Assembly: GCA_015493525.1 (NCBI GenBank)
Contig: WGCY01000053.1
Location: 186,001-250,000 of the forward strand
DNA length: 64,000 nt
Direction of reading: 5' to 3'
Source of the DNA: Bacteroidales bacterium
GTDB taxonomy: Bacteria; Bacteroidota; Bacteroidia; Bacteroidales; F082
Shown here: piece by piece, positions 16,882 through 25,592 of the stretch
Position numbering within the stretch: the stretch's first letter is position 1
How the letters are laid out: each line of letters opens with the position of its first letter
Made by a program: the position numbers and the translations under genes
Notes under the pieces: model-generated
Told to the model about the DNA's origin: nothing
What the model saw: the letters and a program-made list of their open reading frames with translations, nothing else
The model's database searches: none

Positions 16882-17790
16882 TTATTTCTTTCTGGTACCG
16901 GCAGCCGGCTTTTTAATGTTGACCAGTTTCACATCAAACACCAGTGTGGAGAAAGGAGGAATCGGGCCCATGTTACGTGCACCATATCCCAATGACGACG
17001 GGATAATCAGCGTAGCCGTACCCCCTTTGCGCATCAGGGCAATGCCTTCGTCCCAGCCGGGAATTACCTGATGCCTGCCCAGGGTGAAGTCAAATGGTTT
17101 TCCACGATCCACCGAGCTGTCAAATTTTTGTCCGTTCAGCAAATAGCCTGTGTAATGAACGGAAACAATTTCTCCTGCTTTGGGATGGGGGCCTTTTCCG
17201 GCTTTTTTAGGAATGAAATAAAGCCCGTCGGCAGTAGGTTTGACTTTGATGTTCTTTTTCTTGAGATAAGCTTCCCGCTCTTTGTTTTCTTTGTTTTGCA
17301 ATTTCATCATACGGGCACTCTCTTCGGCCTGCATCTGTTGCGGTGTTTTTACATTTATCAGCTTAATGGCAAAGTAAATATCTTTTGTTGAGTCAATAAA
17401 CTTCGGAAGCTTCCTCATGCGGAAAAGTTTTTTGAAAACAGAATCAGCATTGCATTGAAATACAGCACTGTCGCCCACATGCATCATCTCTATCCCCTCA
17501 TAAATATCGCCTTTGTATATCGACTTAATCAAAGGGATTTTCATGGGCTGGCGTGCAGCCGGTAATTTTCTGCTGTCGAACAAAACAGAATCGGGCGAAC
17601 CATAAACCATTTCAACTTCGGCATATTCGGCCAAACGTGCCCGGGTGGTGTCTTTACTCTTATGGTAAAATTTATAATACAGCCCCGTTTTGGTCTTTGA
17701 AAAACCGGGATGCTTCGAACTTTGGTTACAGGAAGTCATAAAAAAACCTGCAATAACGGCTGCAAAAACAACCAAAAGAATTTTTTTCAT
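16882..17790 (-). CDS. FKBP-type peptidyl-prolyl isomerase lipoprotein with tandem FKBP domains
   Basis: A 302-residue lipoprotein: signal peptide with lipobox FMTSC (Cys near residue 21). The first domain (about 36-150) is FKBP-like but degenerate (KGDIYEGIEMMHVGDSAVF). A charged helical linker follows (EESARMMKLQNKENKEREAY). The second, canonical FKBP domain spans about 195-297 with VSVHYTGYLLNGQKFDSS, VIPGWDEGIALMRKGG and SSLGYGARNMGPIPP. It catalyses prolyl cis-trans isomerisation, presumably for periplasmic folding. It lies 11 bp downstream of a second FKBP gene and the DHH gene. That neighbourhood resembles the gldI locus of gliding Bacteroidota, but a motility role is only a hint. Confidence 0.9.
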   Translation of the reverse strand: MKKILLVVFAAVIAGFFMTSCNQSSKHPGFSKTKTGLYYKFYHKSKDTTRARLAEYAEVEMVYGSPDSVLFDSRKLPAARQPMKIPLIKSIYKGDIYEGIEMMHVGDSAVFQCNADSVFKKLFRMRKLPKFIDSTKDIYFAIKLINVKTPQQMQAEESARMMKLQNKENKEREAYLKKKNIKVKPTADGLYFIPKKAGKGPHPKAGEIVSVHYTGYLLNGQKFDSSVDRGKPFDFTLGRHQVIPGWDEGIALMRKGGTATLIIPSSLGYGARNMGPIPPFSTLVFDVKLVNIKKPAAGTRKK

Positions 17791-17801
17791 TTTTTTAATG
17801 T

Positions 17802-18317
17802 TTATTTAAGTTTTAAAATCTGAACATAATAAATAATGGGTGTATGGGGCGGAATTTTGTCTCCATCTCCCGACAGACCATAAGCAAGATGCGAAGGTAA
17901 AATAAATCTTGCTTCATCCCCATTTTTTAACAAAAGAATTCCTTCTTCCAGTCCGTTTTCGACTTTGCCATAACCTATTCTAAAGGTTTTTACGCCCGAA
18001 TAAACTTTCTGGCCGTTCAACAATTTTATCGAATAACGGATTTTTACCACCTGTCCGGTACGGGCTTTGGGGCCTTTACCATGGCGCAATATCTGAAACC
18101 TTAATCCCGTTCCGCTCTCTTTCATGGGCCAATGGTACTCACTGACAAAAGCATCAATACGCTTTCTTTCCTGTCTTAACAAATTCCGGTTCAACTCCAA
18201 TAACTGTTTCTCTGTCAATGGTTTTACCGGTTGTTGGGATGGTCTTTGATGGAGGCTGTCGCAGCCCAACCAGCCCAGAACAAACGACACAAGAAGCAAT
18301 GTCAGGAATCCTTTCAT
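17802..18317 (-). CDS. FKBP-type peptidyl-prolyl isomerase lipoprotein, single domain
   Basis: A 171-residue protein with a lipoprotein signal peptide (LVSFVLGWLGC, Cys near 19). A single FKBP domain covers about residues 60-171: VVKIRYSIKLLNGQKVYSG, NGLEEGILLLKNGDEARFIL and SHLAYGLSGDGDKIPPHTP. The usual VHYTG is VKIRYSI, and the aromatic floor residues of the active site look partly replaced, so activity may be weak, as in GldI-type members. It starts 3 bp after the DHH gene stop codon and precedes the tandem FKBP gene, so the three form one operon. Confidence 0.86.
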   Translation of the reverse strand: MKGFLTLLLVSFVLGWLGCDSLHQRPSQQPVKPLTEKQLLELNRNLLRQERKRIDAFVSEYHWPMKESGTGLRFQILRHGKGPKARTGQVVKIRYSIKLLNGQKVYSGVKTFRIGYGKVENGLEEGILLLKNGDEARFILPSHLAYGLSGDGDKIPPHTPIIYYVQILKLK

Positions 18318-18320
18318 TTT

Positions 18321-19355
18321 CTAGAGTGATACGGTGTAATCTAATGCTTCCTTAAAGCGTTTCAGCACCTCGTTGAGCTTTTTCAAAGTGTTTTCCATAC
18401 CCGTCTTTGAAGTACCGCCCGATGCATTTTTGTGGCCACCGCCGTCAAAGAAGTCGCGTGCCAGGCGGTTTACCGAGAAATTTCCCTTGGAACGGAATGA
18501 CATTCTGATTTGGTTGTCTTTTTCAGTTAACAAGACGGCAAGATTGACTTTCTCCATAGAAAGGCCATAGTTTACCAGTCCTTCCGTATCCCCCACCCGA
18601 TAGTCGAACCGCTTTAAATCCTCTTTGGTCAGATAGATAACGGCAGCATGGAGGTCATCCCATACTATCAGCCGGTTGCTCAGGGCAAAACCCAGCAGGC
18701 GCAACCTGTTTTCAGAGTAGGTATCATAAACCAGCTTATGGACGTTGGCCGCGTCTATTCCAAGGTCAATCAGCTCTGCCACAATATGATAAGTACGTCC
18801 ATGGTTACAATTATAACTAAAGGAACCCGTATCAGTCATAATACAGGTATAGAGGGCCAAAGCCTCCTCTTTGTCTAAAAGTTTCTGGTCACCGAGCGCG
18901 ACAATAAACTCATATACCAGCTCCCCGGTCGATGAAGCTCCTGTAGAACAGAAATAATGGTCAAACTCATCGGAAGGCTCCAAATGATGATCAATAACGA
19001 TTTTGGTACCCGGGAATTTCTCAAGAAAAGAAGCCATATTTCCGGTACGGTCCAAAGCATTAAAGTCAAGGCAAAAAAGCAGCTCCCCTTCCTGCAATAC
19101 ACGCTTTACCGCAGAAGCATTACGTTGAAAGACAAGCATTTCCCCGGCTCCCGGCAACCATTGGTAAAAATCCGGAAAATCGTTGGGGACCAAAGCAGTA
19201 ACCTCATGGCCTTTTTTGCGCAGGTAGTGCATCATGGCCAATGCAGCGCCCAGCGTATCACCATCAGGATTTTTATGAGAAACAAGTACTATCTTTTTGG
19301 GAACGGACAGCAACAGGCTAACCGCTTCTATTTCATGGGAATCAAACATAAACAC
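18321..19355 (-). CDS. DHH-family phosphoesterase (NrnA-like oligoribonuclease / pAp phosphatase)
   Basis: 344 residues. The DHH domain shows VSHKNPDGDTLGAALAM (near residue 26), CLDFNALDRTG (near 95), IDHHLEPSDEFD (near 120, the DHH signature) and an LYTCIMTDTGSFSY block (near 170). The DHHA1 domain is at the C-terminus with FDGGGHKNASGG. NrnA-type enzymes degrade short oligonucleotides and dephosphorylate pAp. First gene of a three-gene operon with the two FKBP lipoproteins; a CAAAGATA box (TATCTTTG on this strand) at 19372-19379 is a probable -7 element. An internal ATG at residue 3 is an equally possible start. Confidence 0.88.
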   Translation of the reverse strand: MFMFDSHEIEAVSLLLSVPKKIVLVSHKNPDGDTLGAALAMMHYLRKKGHEVTALVPNDFPDFYQWLPGAGEMLVFQRNASAVKRVLQEGELLFCLDFNALDRTGNMASFLEKFPGTKIVIDHHLEPSDEFDHYFCSTGASSTGELVYEFIVALGDQKLLDKEEALALYTCIMTDTGSFSYNCNHGRTYHIVAELIDLGIDAANVHKLVYDTYSENRLRLLGFALSNRLIVWDDLHAAVIYLTKEDLKRFDYRVGDTEGLVNYGLSMEKVNLAVLLTEKDNQIRMSFRSKGNFSVNRLARDFFDGGGHKNASGGTSKTGMENTLKKLNEVLKRFKEALDYTVSL

Positions 19356-19505
19356 AATTCAATTTAGCGCACAAAGATAAAGATTTACACCGGATATGGA
19401 GAAGAATAAAATGGACAAATTTCTTCAGAAATAAGCGATAAAAAGCAGAATGTGCCGGAGCAGGTCAACTTATTTTGTTAACCCGGATAATTAGGTTAAT
19501 TCTTT

Positions 19506-19513
19506 TACCTTTG
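19506..19513 (+). promoter_or_regulatory. -7 promoter element (TACCTTTG) for ndk
   Basis: An exact TAnnTTTG match 25 nt upstream of the ndk ATG. No correctly spaced TTG was found. Confidence 0.55.
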
Positions 19514-19538
19514 CACAAATTTTTTTAAATCAATTAAA

Positions 19539-19958
19539 ATGACCGGAAACATCACATTCACTATGATTAAGCCCAAAGCCATGGAAAATGGTAACATGGG
19601 CAAAATTATCGCACAGATAATTGAAGGAGGGTTTAAAATTAAAGCACTGAAACTCACCACGTTGACCAAAGAACAGGCCATGGAGTTTTATGCTGTCCAT
19701 AAGGAACGCCCTTTTTATGACGGACTGACCGATTTTATGTCATCAGGCCCCATTGTAGCTGCCATTCTTGAAAAAGAGAATGCCATCAAAGCTTATCGCG
19801 ACTTTATAGGGGCCACCAACCCTGCCGATGCCGCTGAAGGTACCATTCGTGCCAACTATGGCACCAGCATTGAAGCAAATGCCGTTCACGGTTCTGACAG
19901 CGACGAAAACGCACAGATAGAAGCCGGATTTTTCTTTTCAAAAAGAGAATGGGTATAA
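19539..19958 (+). CDS. ndk: Nucleoside diphosphate kinase
   Basis: A 139-residue enzyme that equalises nucleoside triphosphate pools by transferring the gamma phosphate via a phosphohistidine. The catalytic His is residue 117 in [12 protein letters not shown]. The start is [13 protein letters not shown], and [17 protein letters not shown] and GTIRANYG are typical. Length is normal. It has its own -7 box upstream and a good terminator immediately downstream, so it is monocistronic. It is divergent from the DHH/FKBP operon. Confidence 0.97.
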   Translation: MTGNITFTMIKPKAMENGNMGKIIAQIIEGGFKIKALKLTTLTKEQAMEFYAVHKERPFYDGLTDFMSSGPIVAAILEKENAIKAYRDFIGATNPADAAEGTIRANYGTSIEANAVHGSDSDENAQIEAGFFFSKREWV

Positions 19959-19983
19959 CCCGAACATGTCAATTACCTACAAG

Positions 19984-20015
19984 GGCCTGTATTTCAATAA
20001 ATGCAGGCCTTTTTT
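19984..20015 (+). terminator. Intrinsic terminator after ndk
   Basis: An 11-bp stem (19984-19994 with 19999-20009, one G-T pair) has a 4-nt loop and is followed by TTTTTT. Confidence 0.85.
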
Positions 20016-20496
20016 ATTTTGCCCCATTCGTTTGTTTCCCGGGCTTAAAAGCACGGAAAGTACCATCATCATAGAAGAATAACACCTCAATAACCTGCCT
20101 GTCCGGCTTTGAAGTACCATAGTAAGCCTGCTCTTCATCCCTGACTTCGGCAGCCCCGGCCACAATCCCTGTCTCCTTTGAGAAATGCCCCCCGGCCACA
20201 TTGTCCGCCCCTGCATTCGCTGATTTTTCAGGCACATCACGGTCAGCAGCCAGTTCCCGGGGTACAGGAACAGGAGCAGAACTCCCCTCCGGCAACATAT
20301 CGCCCTCACCCAAAGTCAGCCAGTCAAGGCTTATTTCAGGAAAATGTCGCTTGATGCGTAAAACAAAATCCAGGCTCGGTTTGTTCCTTCCCGACAAAAC
20401 ATGCGATACAGCAGAACGCTGCATACCGATGGCATCAGAAAACTGGGCAGCCCGCAACTGATAATGGGCCATAATCGTTTTTATCCGCTCTACCAT
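20014..20496 (-). CDS. XRE-family helix-turn-helix transcriptional regulator
   Basis: A 160-residue protein. The N-terminal HTH spans about residues 1-62: LRAAQFSDAIGMQRSAVSHV is helix-turn-helix 2-3, and GRNKPSLDFVLRIKRHFPEI follows, as in lambda-Cro-like domains of Bacteroidota. The rest is Ala/Pro/Glu-rich, likely disordered, ending in a short region (QVIEVLFFYDDGTFRAFKPG) that may bind a ligand or partner. The promoter and two short palindromes lie just upstream and suggest self-regulation. Targets unknown; a long gene-free AT-rich stretch lies on its upstream side. Confidence 0.85.
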   Translation of the reverse strand: MVERIKTIMAHYQLRAAQFSDAIGMQRSAVSHVLSGRNKPSLDFVLRIKRHFPEISLDWLTLGEGDMLPEGSSAPVPVPRELAADRDVPEKSANAGADNVAGGHFSKETGIVAGAAEVRDEEQAYYGTSKPDRQVIEVLFFYDDGTFRAFKPGKQTNGAK

Positions 20497-20511
20497 TTTT
20501 GCTTATTTAAT

Positions 20512-20547
20512 TTACAAATGTAATAATAATCTGATTATCTTTTCAAA
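20512..20547 (-). promoter_or_regulatory. XRE gene promoter with overlapping operator-like palindrome
   Basis: On the minus strand TTTG (complement of 20544-20547) and TACATTTG (complement of 20515-20522) are 21 bp apart, a full Bacteroidota promoter. The -7 box is embedded in the inverted repeat TTACAAATGTAA (20512-20523). Confidence 0.6.
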
Positions 20548-20569
20548 GTTTGCCGGAAAAAACTTATTG

Positions 20570-20579
20570 TACAATTGTA
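20570..20579. promoter_or_regulatory. Second operator-like palindrome TACAATTGTA
   Basis: A perfect 10-bp palindrome about 50 bp upstream of the first, sharing the TACA/TGTA half-sites. Likely a second site for the adjacent XRE regulator; inference only. Confidence 0.4.
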
Positions 20580-21272
20580 AACACTATATATTTAAAGTAT
20601 TTTTTCTATTTCAATTTATAATAAATTATTATTCAATAGACTAATGTTAATATTTACAACCGGGGGTATTTCTGTCAGATTTCAACATTAAATCTATATT
20701 GTTTTATAGATTTAATTATTTATCAAACTGATTATAAGTATTTTAAATGTAGTTTATTAAATTTAATCTTAATAATTTATAATTGTAACCTGTAAGTCAA
20801 CAGCGCCCTGAAACGTTAGGGGAGCTTAATTAATTGTAAACCAGTATTTTTAACGAGTATTGGGTATATTTGTATCGTCTTGTATTTTTTGTATACAAAA
20901 CTAACTTTTTATAAATTTACTTTTGTAATCCCTAAAGAAGTGCCTTTTGTATACAACTTTTTATGCCCGAGTGGGGAAGATTGCAGGTTCCATTTCTATT
21001 TTCGGCTAACGCCAAACAGCCTCTCCCCTTTTCTACGCGAAAAGGATGAGTTGAATAATTTTTATCAAAAAATATTTGTTGGGGTGAAACAAGAAGAAAT
21101 ATCCGAATGGCCGACATTCAACGGATTTCATCCATCTAAGTCATCAATTGAAGCGATAACCAGATGCTGCAGGGCAAAACCTATACCGGTTAAACTTCAA
21201 AATCAGTCATATTCAGTTGAGAGAAAGTATTTTTTGCCTGAAAACGGATTGATTTAGCCCCTGGTACCCGCC
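20580..21272. other. AT-rich gene-free stretch with paired palindromes
   Basis: About 700 bp without a convincing gene. It is very AT-rich up to about 20880. It holds an isolated TATATTTG box (20865-20872) and two palindromes with the core TTGTATACAA (20887-20900, extended to TTTTGTATACAAAA, and 20947-20956), centred 58 bp apart. A 125-residue open frame (20880-21257) has unusual composition, no recognisable domain and no clear start, and I do not treat it as a gene. A decayed gene or an untranslated RNA is possible. Confidence 0.45.
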
Positions 21273-22520
21273 CTACTCGTAGCGCAAGGATTCGATGGGA
21301 TCGGTACGGGCAGCTTTGTTTGCAGGGATAATTCCCGAAGCAAGGGCCACGACAAATGTCAGGAGGACACCGCCAAATACCCATTGCCAGGGGATTATAA
21401 AGGTACTCCCCGTCATAAAGGAGATAATATTTCCCATGACAATACCGGCCACAATGCCGAGGACGCCCCCTATCTGGGCAATCACAATGGCTTCAAACAA
21501 AAACTGGTTACGAATGGTTTTCCTGCGTGCCCCTATGGCCTTGCGGATACCTATTTCCCGCGTTCGCTCGGTAACGGAAACAAGCATAATGTTCATCAAC
21601 CCGATAGCGGCACCAAACAGGGTAATCAGGCCGATTACCGTAGCCCCAATGGTAATATTTGACGTCAGGCCGATGAGCATATTGGCAATATTGTCGCTTT
21701 TTACAATTGAAAATGAATTCTCTTCGCCCAGGCGGTCTTTGCGAATTTGCCGGAACAGTCCTGTGGCCTCGCCGATGGCAGCCTCCATTTGGCCGGGTTG
21801 TTTTACCATGATGCTCACGGTATAATTCATATTGGGGCGGGAAAAATACTGGCGCACATTGTTCAGCGGCAAAAAAACAGCACGGTCGCCCGTAAAGCCG
21901 AGGCTGGAACCTTTCTCCCGTAAAGTACCGATTACGCGGTACATACCGGCCCCAATAGAGACAATTTTGCCTATGGGGTCTTCTTTATTTTTAAACAATT
22001 TTTTTACGACATCGCTACCGAGAATAACCAGATGGCTGCCGCCGGTAACTTCTGAAGGCTGGAAATTACGGCCTCTGTCCAGTTCCAGCCCGGCCGTGGC
22101 AAGATAGTTCCCATCCACACCGGTTACCCGCACATTGGGATCTGTCTTTTGTGATTTATGTTTTATGGTCGCCGTTCCCGTTCCCGTTACACTGACAGAA
22201 GCGACAGCAGGAAAACTGTAACGGTCCTTAAAAGCCACTGCCTGCCTGTAAGTTATGATAGAGTACGATGCTGCCCGGGAACGGTGATGGCCAATCCGGA
22301 CACGTAAAGACCGGTTCCTGATGTTAAAGGTGTTGGAACCCATCATGGCAAAATTCTGCGTCAGGTAATATTCGACCGAATCGATGGCGGTAAGGATACC
22401 CACAAGGGCCATGATGCCGAACGCTATAATGGCAACGGTCAGGATAGTCCGCACCAGATGGCTTCTGATAGAATTAAGGGATATCCGTATATTTTCCCTG
22501 ACCAGTTTTAAATTGTTCAA
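21273..22520 (-). CDS. MacB-like ABC transporter permease (FtsX/MacB_PCD family)
   Basis: 415 residues with a TTG start at 22520; the next Met is inside the first membrane helix, so TTG is accepted. Helix 1 (TILTVAIIAFGIMALVGIL) is followed by a periplasmic MacB_PCD domain (about 45-275), then three helices in the FtsX domain (about 285-405) with TREIGIRKAIGARRKTIRNQ between them. The end, ARTDPIESLRYE, is typical. Such permeases pair with an ATPase for lipoprotein or peptide export, but no ATPase gene is nearby. It starts 3 bp after the upp stop codon and is co-transcribed with it. Confidence 0.92.
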   Translation of the reverse strand: MNNLKLVRENIRISLNSIRSHLVRTILTVAIIAFGIMALVGILTAIDSVEYYLTQNFAMMGSNTFNIRNRSLRVRIGHHRSRAASYSIITYRQAVAFKDRYSFPAVASVSVTGTGTATIKHKSQKTDPNVRVTGVDGNYLATAGLELDRGRNFQPSEVTGGSHLVILGSDVVKKLFKNKEDPIGKIVSIGAGMYRVIGTLREKGSSLGFTGDRAVFLPLNNVRQYFSRPNMNYTVSIMVKQPGQMEAAIGEATGLFRQIRKDRLGEENSFSIVKSDNIANMLIGLTSNITIGATVIGLITLFGAAIGLMNIMLVSVTERTREIGIRKAIGARRKTIRNQFLFEAIVIAQIGGVLGIVAGIVMGNIISFMTGSTFIIPWQWVFGGVLLTFVVALASGIIPANKAARTDPIESLRYE

Positions 22521-22522
22521 TT

Positions 22523-23173
22523 TTAATCCTCTTTTTTACCATAAGCCAGGTCTCCCGCATCGCCAAGGCCGGGCACAATATAGGCTTTGGCCGTGAGCTC
22601 ATCATCAATGGCCCCTGTCCAAATGGTTATTTTATGCTTTGAAAATGTTTTTTTCAGGACTTCAATTCCCTCATGGCTTGCCAATACCGAAACAATATGA
22701 ATTTCTTTGGGCATTCCCTTCTCCATCAGGCCTTTGATGGCCGCCACAAGGGAACCGCCCGTAGCCAGCATGGGATCGCTGATAATCAGTATCCGTGATT
22801 CCATAGAAGGCGATGAGACATATTCCAGCTTGATAACAAACTTTTCCCCATCGTATTTGCGGTAAGCCGACACAAAGGCATTGTCGGCATGGTCAAAAAA
22901 ATTCAATAATCCCTGATGAAACGGGATGCCGGCACGTAAAATGGTAGCAAGTACCGGCTGCTGCCCGGGAACTTCCATATGCGCAATTCCAAGCGGCGTT
23001 GTAACATCTTTCTTGACATAAGAAAATCCTTTGCTGATTTCATACGCAAAAATCTCGCCCATGCGTTCCAGGTTTCGCCGAAAACGCATGCTGTCCTTTT
23101 GAATATCTACATCCCTTATTTCTGAAAGAAATTGATTGAAAACAGTGTTGGTTTTTCCTAATTCCCTAACCAT
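22523..23173 (-). CDS. upp: Uracil phosphoribosyltransferase
   Basis: Salvage enzyme joining uracil to PRPP to make UMP. 216 residues, normal length. The PRPP loop is LIISDPMLATGGSLVAAI (near residue 128), ILRAGIPFHQGLL lies near 80, and the C-terminal uracil-binding region reads YIVPGLGDAGDLAYG. A -7 box (CAAAGATA at 23190-23197, TATCTTTG on this strand) lies 17 bp upstream. Followed by the MacB-like permease with a 2-bp gap. Confidence 0.96.
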   Translation of the reverse strand: MVRELGKTNTVFNQFLSEIRDVDIQKDSMRFRRNLERMGEIFAYEISKGFSYVKKDVTTPLGIAHMEVPGQQPVLATILRAGIPFHQGLLNFFDHADNAFVSAYRKYDGEKFVIKLEYVSSPSMESRILIISDPMLATGGSLVAAIKGLMEKGMPKEIHIVSVLASHEGIEVLKKTFSKHKITIWTGAIDDELTAKAYIVPGLGDAGDLAYGKKED

Positions 23174-23245
23174 AGATTGTAGTTTTAGACAAAGATAGAA
23201 GAAATTTTTCAGGGAGCGGAAAAAAGTTCCGTAATCTTTTTGATT

Positions 23246-24220
23246 TCATCCCTTTTTACCGAAGCGGTACATTTTCCCCACTCTCCCCCCGGCCATCAGT
23301 TGCACGAGATGGTTCACCGGAAACGGGAACCGGTTGATTTCCAGGTGTAAATAAGTTACTTCTTTGGAGCCGAACCCTCTGTAAAAACGTGCCAGGTTCG
23401 CATCTTCAGAACCTTCAAAATCAAGTACGAGTGCCGTCCCCGCATAAGTTTTTATAATGGTGTCCAGCAAAAAGGTCATGGCTGCATTTTGGCGGGCTTC
23501 AGGTGTTACAGCAGAGAACAAAAAGACAAGGTGCTGGTGGTCTTTTAAGAAAAAGGCCCCCGCACACAGCTCATTTTGCCCGGTGTAAACCCCGTATATT
23601 TGTCCAAAGCCTTTAAATATAGCTTTATACATCAGCTGGTGCAGGCGTTGGTAGTGTTCTTCATGCCAGTGCTTAATTTCGCGCCCTTTGTTTTGGCGGA
23701 ACATTTGGGTCAGCAAAACAGGCTCCATGCCTTTTACAAGGGACAGATGGGAAGCAAGGGACTTTTTCAGGTTTCGTTTTGTATTGGTTGCATAGTGTGC
23801 CGATAATGCAGGATAGGATGGAATCAAATCCAGCAGGTAATTCTTTTTGGGCACCAGCCTGTATTGATTGGAATGTAATTGGTTGTGAATATTTAGGTTA
23901 ACCTGCACAAAGCGGAACCTTTCCGGAATGGCGGCAACAAAGGCATTCATTATATCGTTATCCAATATTTTAGTGGAGAATATTCCCAACTGTTGTGCAA
24001 AAAAAGGCTGAAAAAGGTAATGAATGCCGTACTTAGTATTTCCGGTGAGGGGCATAACACGGACATATTCATCTTCTTCATCTTCCACCAGGGCCTCCCA
24101 TCCCTTATGGACAATATCCAAATACCAGCTTAAAGCATAAATATTACCATTAAAAGCCTTGCGGATACAGGCGTCCCATTTTGCCTTATCAATTTCATCC
24201 TGTTGCAGGTAAACAATCAC
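23246..24220 (-). CDS. GNAT/FemAB-like acyltransferase fold protein
   Basis: 324 residues, no signal peptide. The start FNGNIYALSWYLDIV and the C-terminal GNAT-like half (GFGQIYGVYTGQNELCAGAF, then LDFEGSEDANLARFYRGFGS) match the double-GNAT architecture of FemAB/peptidoglycan-bridge-like proteins found in Bacteroidota. Substrate unknown; an acyl or aminoacyl transfer to a surface glycan or lipid is plausible. It lies 11 bp downstream of a polysaccharide deacetylase gene, which supports an envelope-glycan role. Confidence 0.75.
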   Translation of the reverse strand: MIVYLQQDEIDKAKWDACIRKAFNGNIYALSWYLDIVHKGWEALVEDEEDEYVRVMPLTGNTKYGIHYLFQPFFAQQLGIFSTKILDNDIMNAFVAAIPERFRFVQVNLNIHNQLHSNQYRLVPKKNYLLDLIPSYPALSAHYATNTKRNLKKSLASHLSLVKGMEPVLLTQMFRQNKGREIKHWHEEHYQRLHQLMYKAIFKGFGQIYGVYTGQNELCAGAFFLKDHQHLVFLFSAVTPEARQNAAMTFLLDTIIKTYAGTALVLDFEGSEDANLARFYRGFGSKEVTYLHLEINRFPFPVNHLVQLMAGGRVGKMYRFGKKG

Positions 24221-24231
24221 CGGTTTGTATT

Positions 24232-25548
24232 TTATGGGTTTGTTGCCTCTTCGAGCAGTGCTTCATACACCGGCAGCCAGCCTTTCCAACGTTTTGCATC
24301 ACTCAGCGACTCATTGTGCCACAGTGAAATAAAAGTTCCGTTTACCTTTTTCACTTCGGCAATCAGTTTTTTGATTTTGTTGATGGCATCTTCCGGTGTC
24401 AGGTTCAGGTAATCCCGTAATGTTCCATCCATCACGGCAAAAGGGTGCAGGCGCAATTTTGTTTCCACATCCAGCTCCAAATCATAAAACGGATAGGTAT
24501 CACATATCCCCGCCCTGAAACCGGGCAAAGCGGCAAAACCCATGGTATAATCATCCGAAATATCGTTTTCAATCAGGTTCTGGTAAGTGTCGGGCAGGTT
24601 GAGCCGCAGAAAATGTTGCCTGCTCATGGTAATATCTGTTTTTAGCAGATCTTCAAGGTTCATCAGTTCCTCCCGGAGAAGTTCCGGGTGGTCAACCGTA
24701 TTATAACTGGGATGCAATCCGACTTCCGCATAATCTGCCAGCCATTTTACCAATCGCCGGAATTTCCTGTTACGGAAATTAATGTTCTTGTCAAAACGTC
24801 CGTAAATTCCAAAAAGGATGAAGTAGACAGGATGGAGATGAAATTTCTTCTGATAGGCACGTTGCAGGTCAAACGTATCAAACGGGTCTCTTTCTTTTCC
24901 AGACAAAACGCGGGCCCTTTTGCCAAACTCCTTTAAATCAAGGTTTTTCAACGAAAGGTAAAAGCCTCCCAGCGAGCGGAGCCACCCCTTTTGGGAATAA
25001 GCCCAGGCAGCATCAATATCGTAGGTGGGGATAAAACGAAACTTTTTAACGGGAAAAACAAAACCGGGATAACGTTTGAGAATAATATCCTTAATCTCCA
25101 ACGCCCAAATATTCACCATGGGCTTTTCCAGAATTCCCCACGCAACACTCATGCTTAACGGTGCCGCAAACCGGCCATGATAATCACGGACAAAAGGCAG
25201 GTATTCTTCATAACGCGATACGAGAAAAAATATGGCCGAAAACACATCAAAGGGTAAAACGGCATCTTCGTCGTAAACCTGGAAAAAAGCCTTATCTCCC
25301 TTATAATCAAACGCATTGTACTCCAGGCTATGTACACCTTTTTCAAAAAGCAAACCCGCTGCCTTAAAAAATATATCATCGGTATGTGCTTTCAAACCAT
25401 ACATCATCTTTGGTTTGTCAGCACTCTGAAAAGCATCCAGATTATTGGTAACCTCATAAGGGATCTTTAACAGGTCTTTAAATACCAACCTGAAAATATA
25501 ACGAACACGGTTAGTAATCCGGGGCACATATATCAGTATCTCATTCAT
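24232..25548 (-). CDS. Polysaccharide deacetylase family protein
   Basis: 438 residues. An N-terminal domain of about 150 residues precedes a NodB-like barrel. Visible catalytic-type motifs are FIPTYDIDAAW (T-x-D-x-D metal site, near residue 186) and AEVGLHPSYNTVDH (His-Ser-Thr motif, near 285). The late segment FISLWHNESLSD carries the distal His. Members remove N- or O-acetyl groups from glycans. No signal peptide is seen, so it probably acts in the cytoplasm or at the inner membrane face. Co-transcribed with the GNAT-like gene. Confidence 0.85.
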   Translation of the reverse strand: MNEILIYVPRITNRVRYIFRLVFKDLLKIPYEVTNNLDAFQSADKPKMMYGLKAHTDDIFFKAAGLLFEKGVHSLEYNAFDYKGDKAFFQVYDEDAVLPFDVFSAIFFLVSRYEEYLPFVRDYHGRFAAPLSMSVAWGILEKPMVNIWALEIKDIILKRYPGFVFPVKKFRFIPTYDIDAAWAYSQKGWLRSLGGFYLSLKNLDLKEFGKRARVLSGKERDPFDTFDLQRAYQKKFHLHPVYFILFGIYGRFDKNINFRNRKFRRLVKWLADYAEVGLHPSYNTVDHPELLREELMNLEDLLKTDITMSRQHFLRLNLPDTYQNLIENDISDDYTMGFAALPGFRAGICDTYPFYDLELDVETKLRLHPFAVMDGTLRDYLNLTPEDAINKIKKLIAEVKKVNGTFISLWHNESLSDAKRWKGWLPVYEALLEEATNP

Positions 25549-25592
25549 ACCTGGTAAAAATAGAAAATTTTAAGGACATACCCCACGGAAAG

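Noticed and set aside
20880-21257. 125-residue open frame in the AT-rich stretch
   Set aside because: No domain, odd composition and no supporting start signal beyond an isolated -7 box; described as part of the gene-free stretch.
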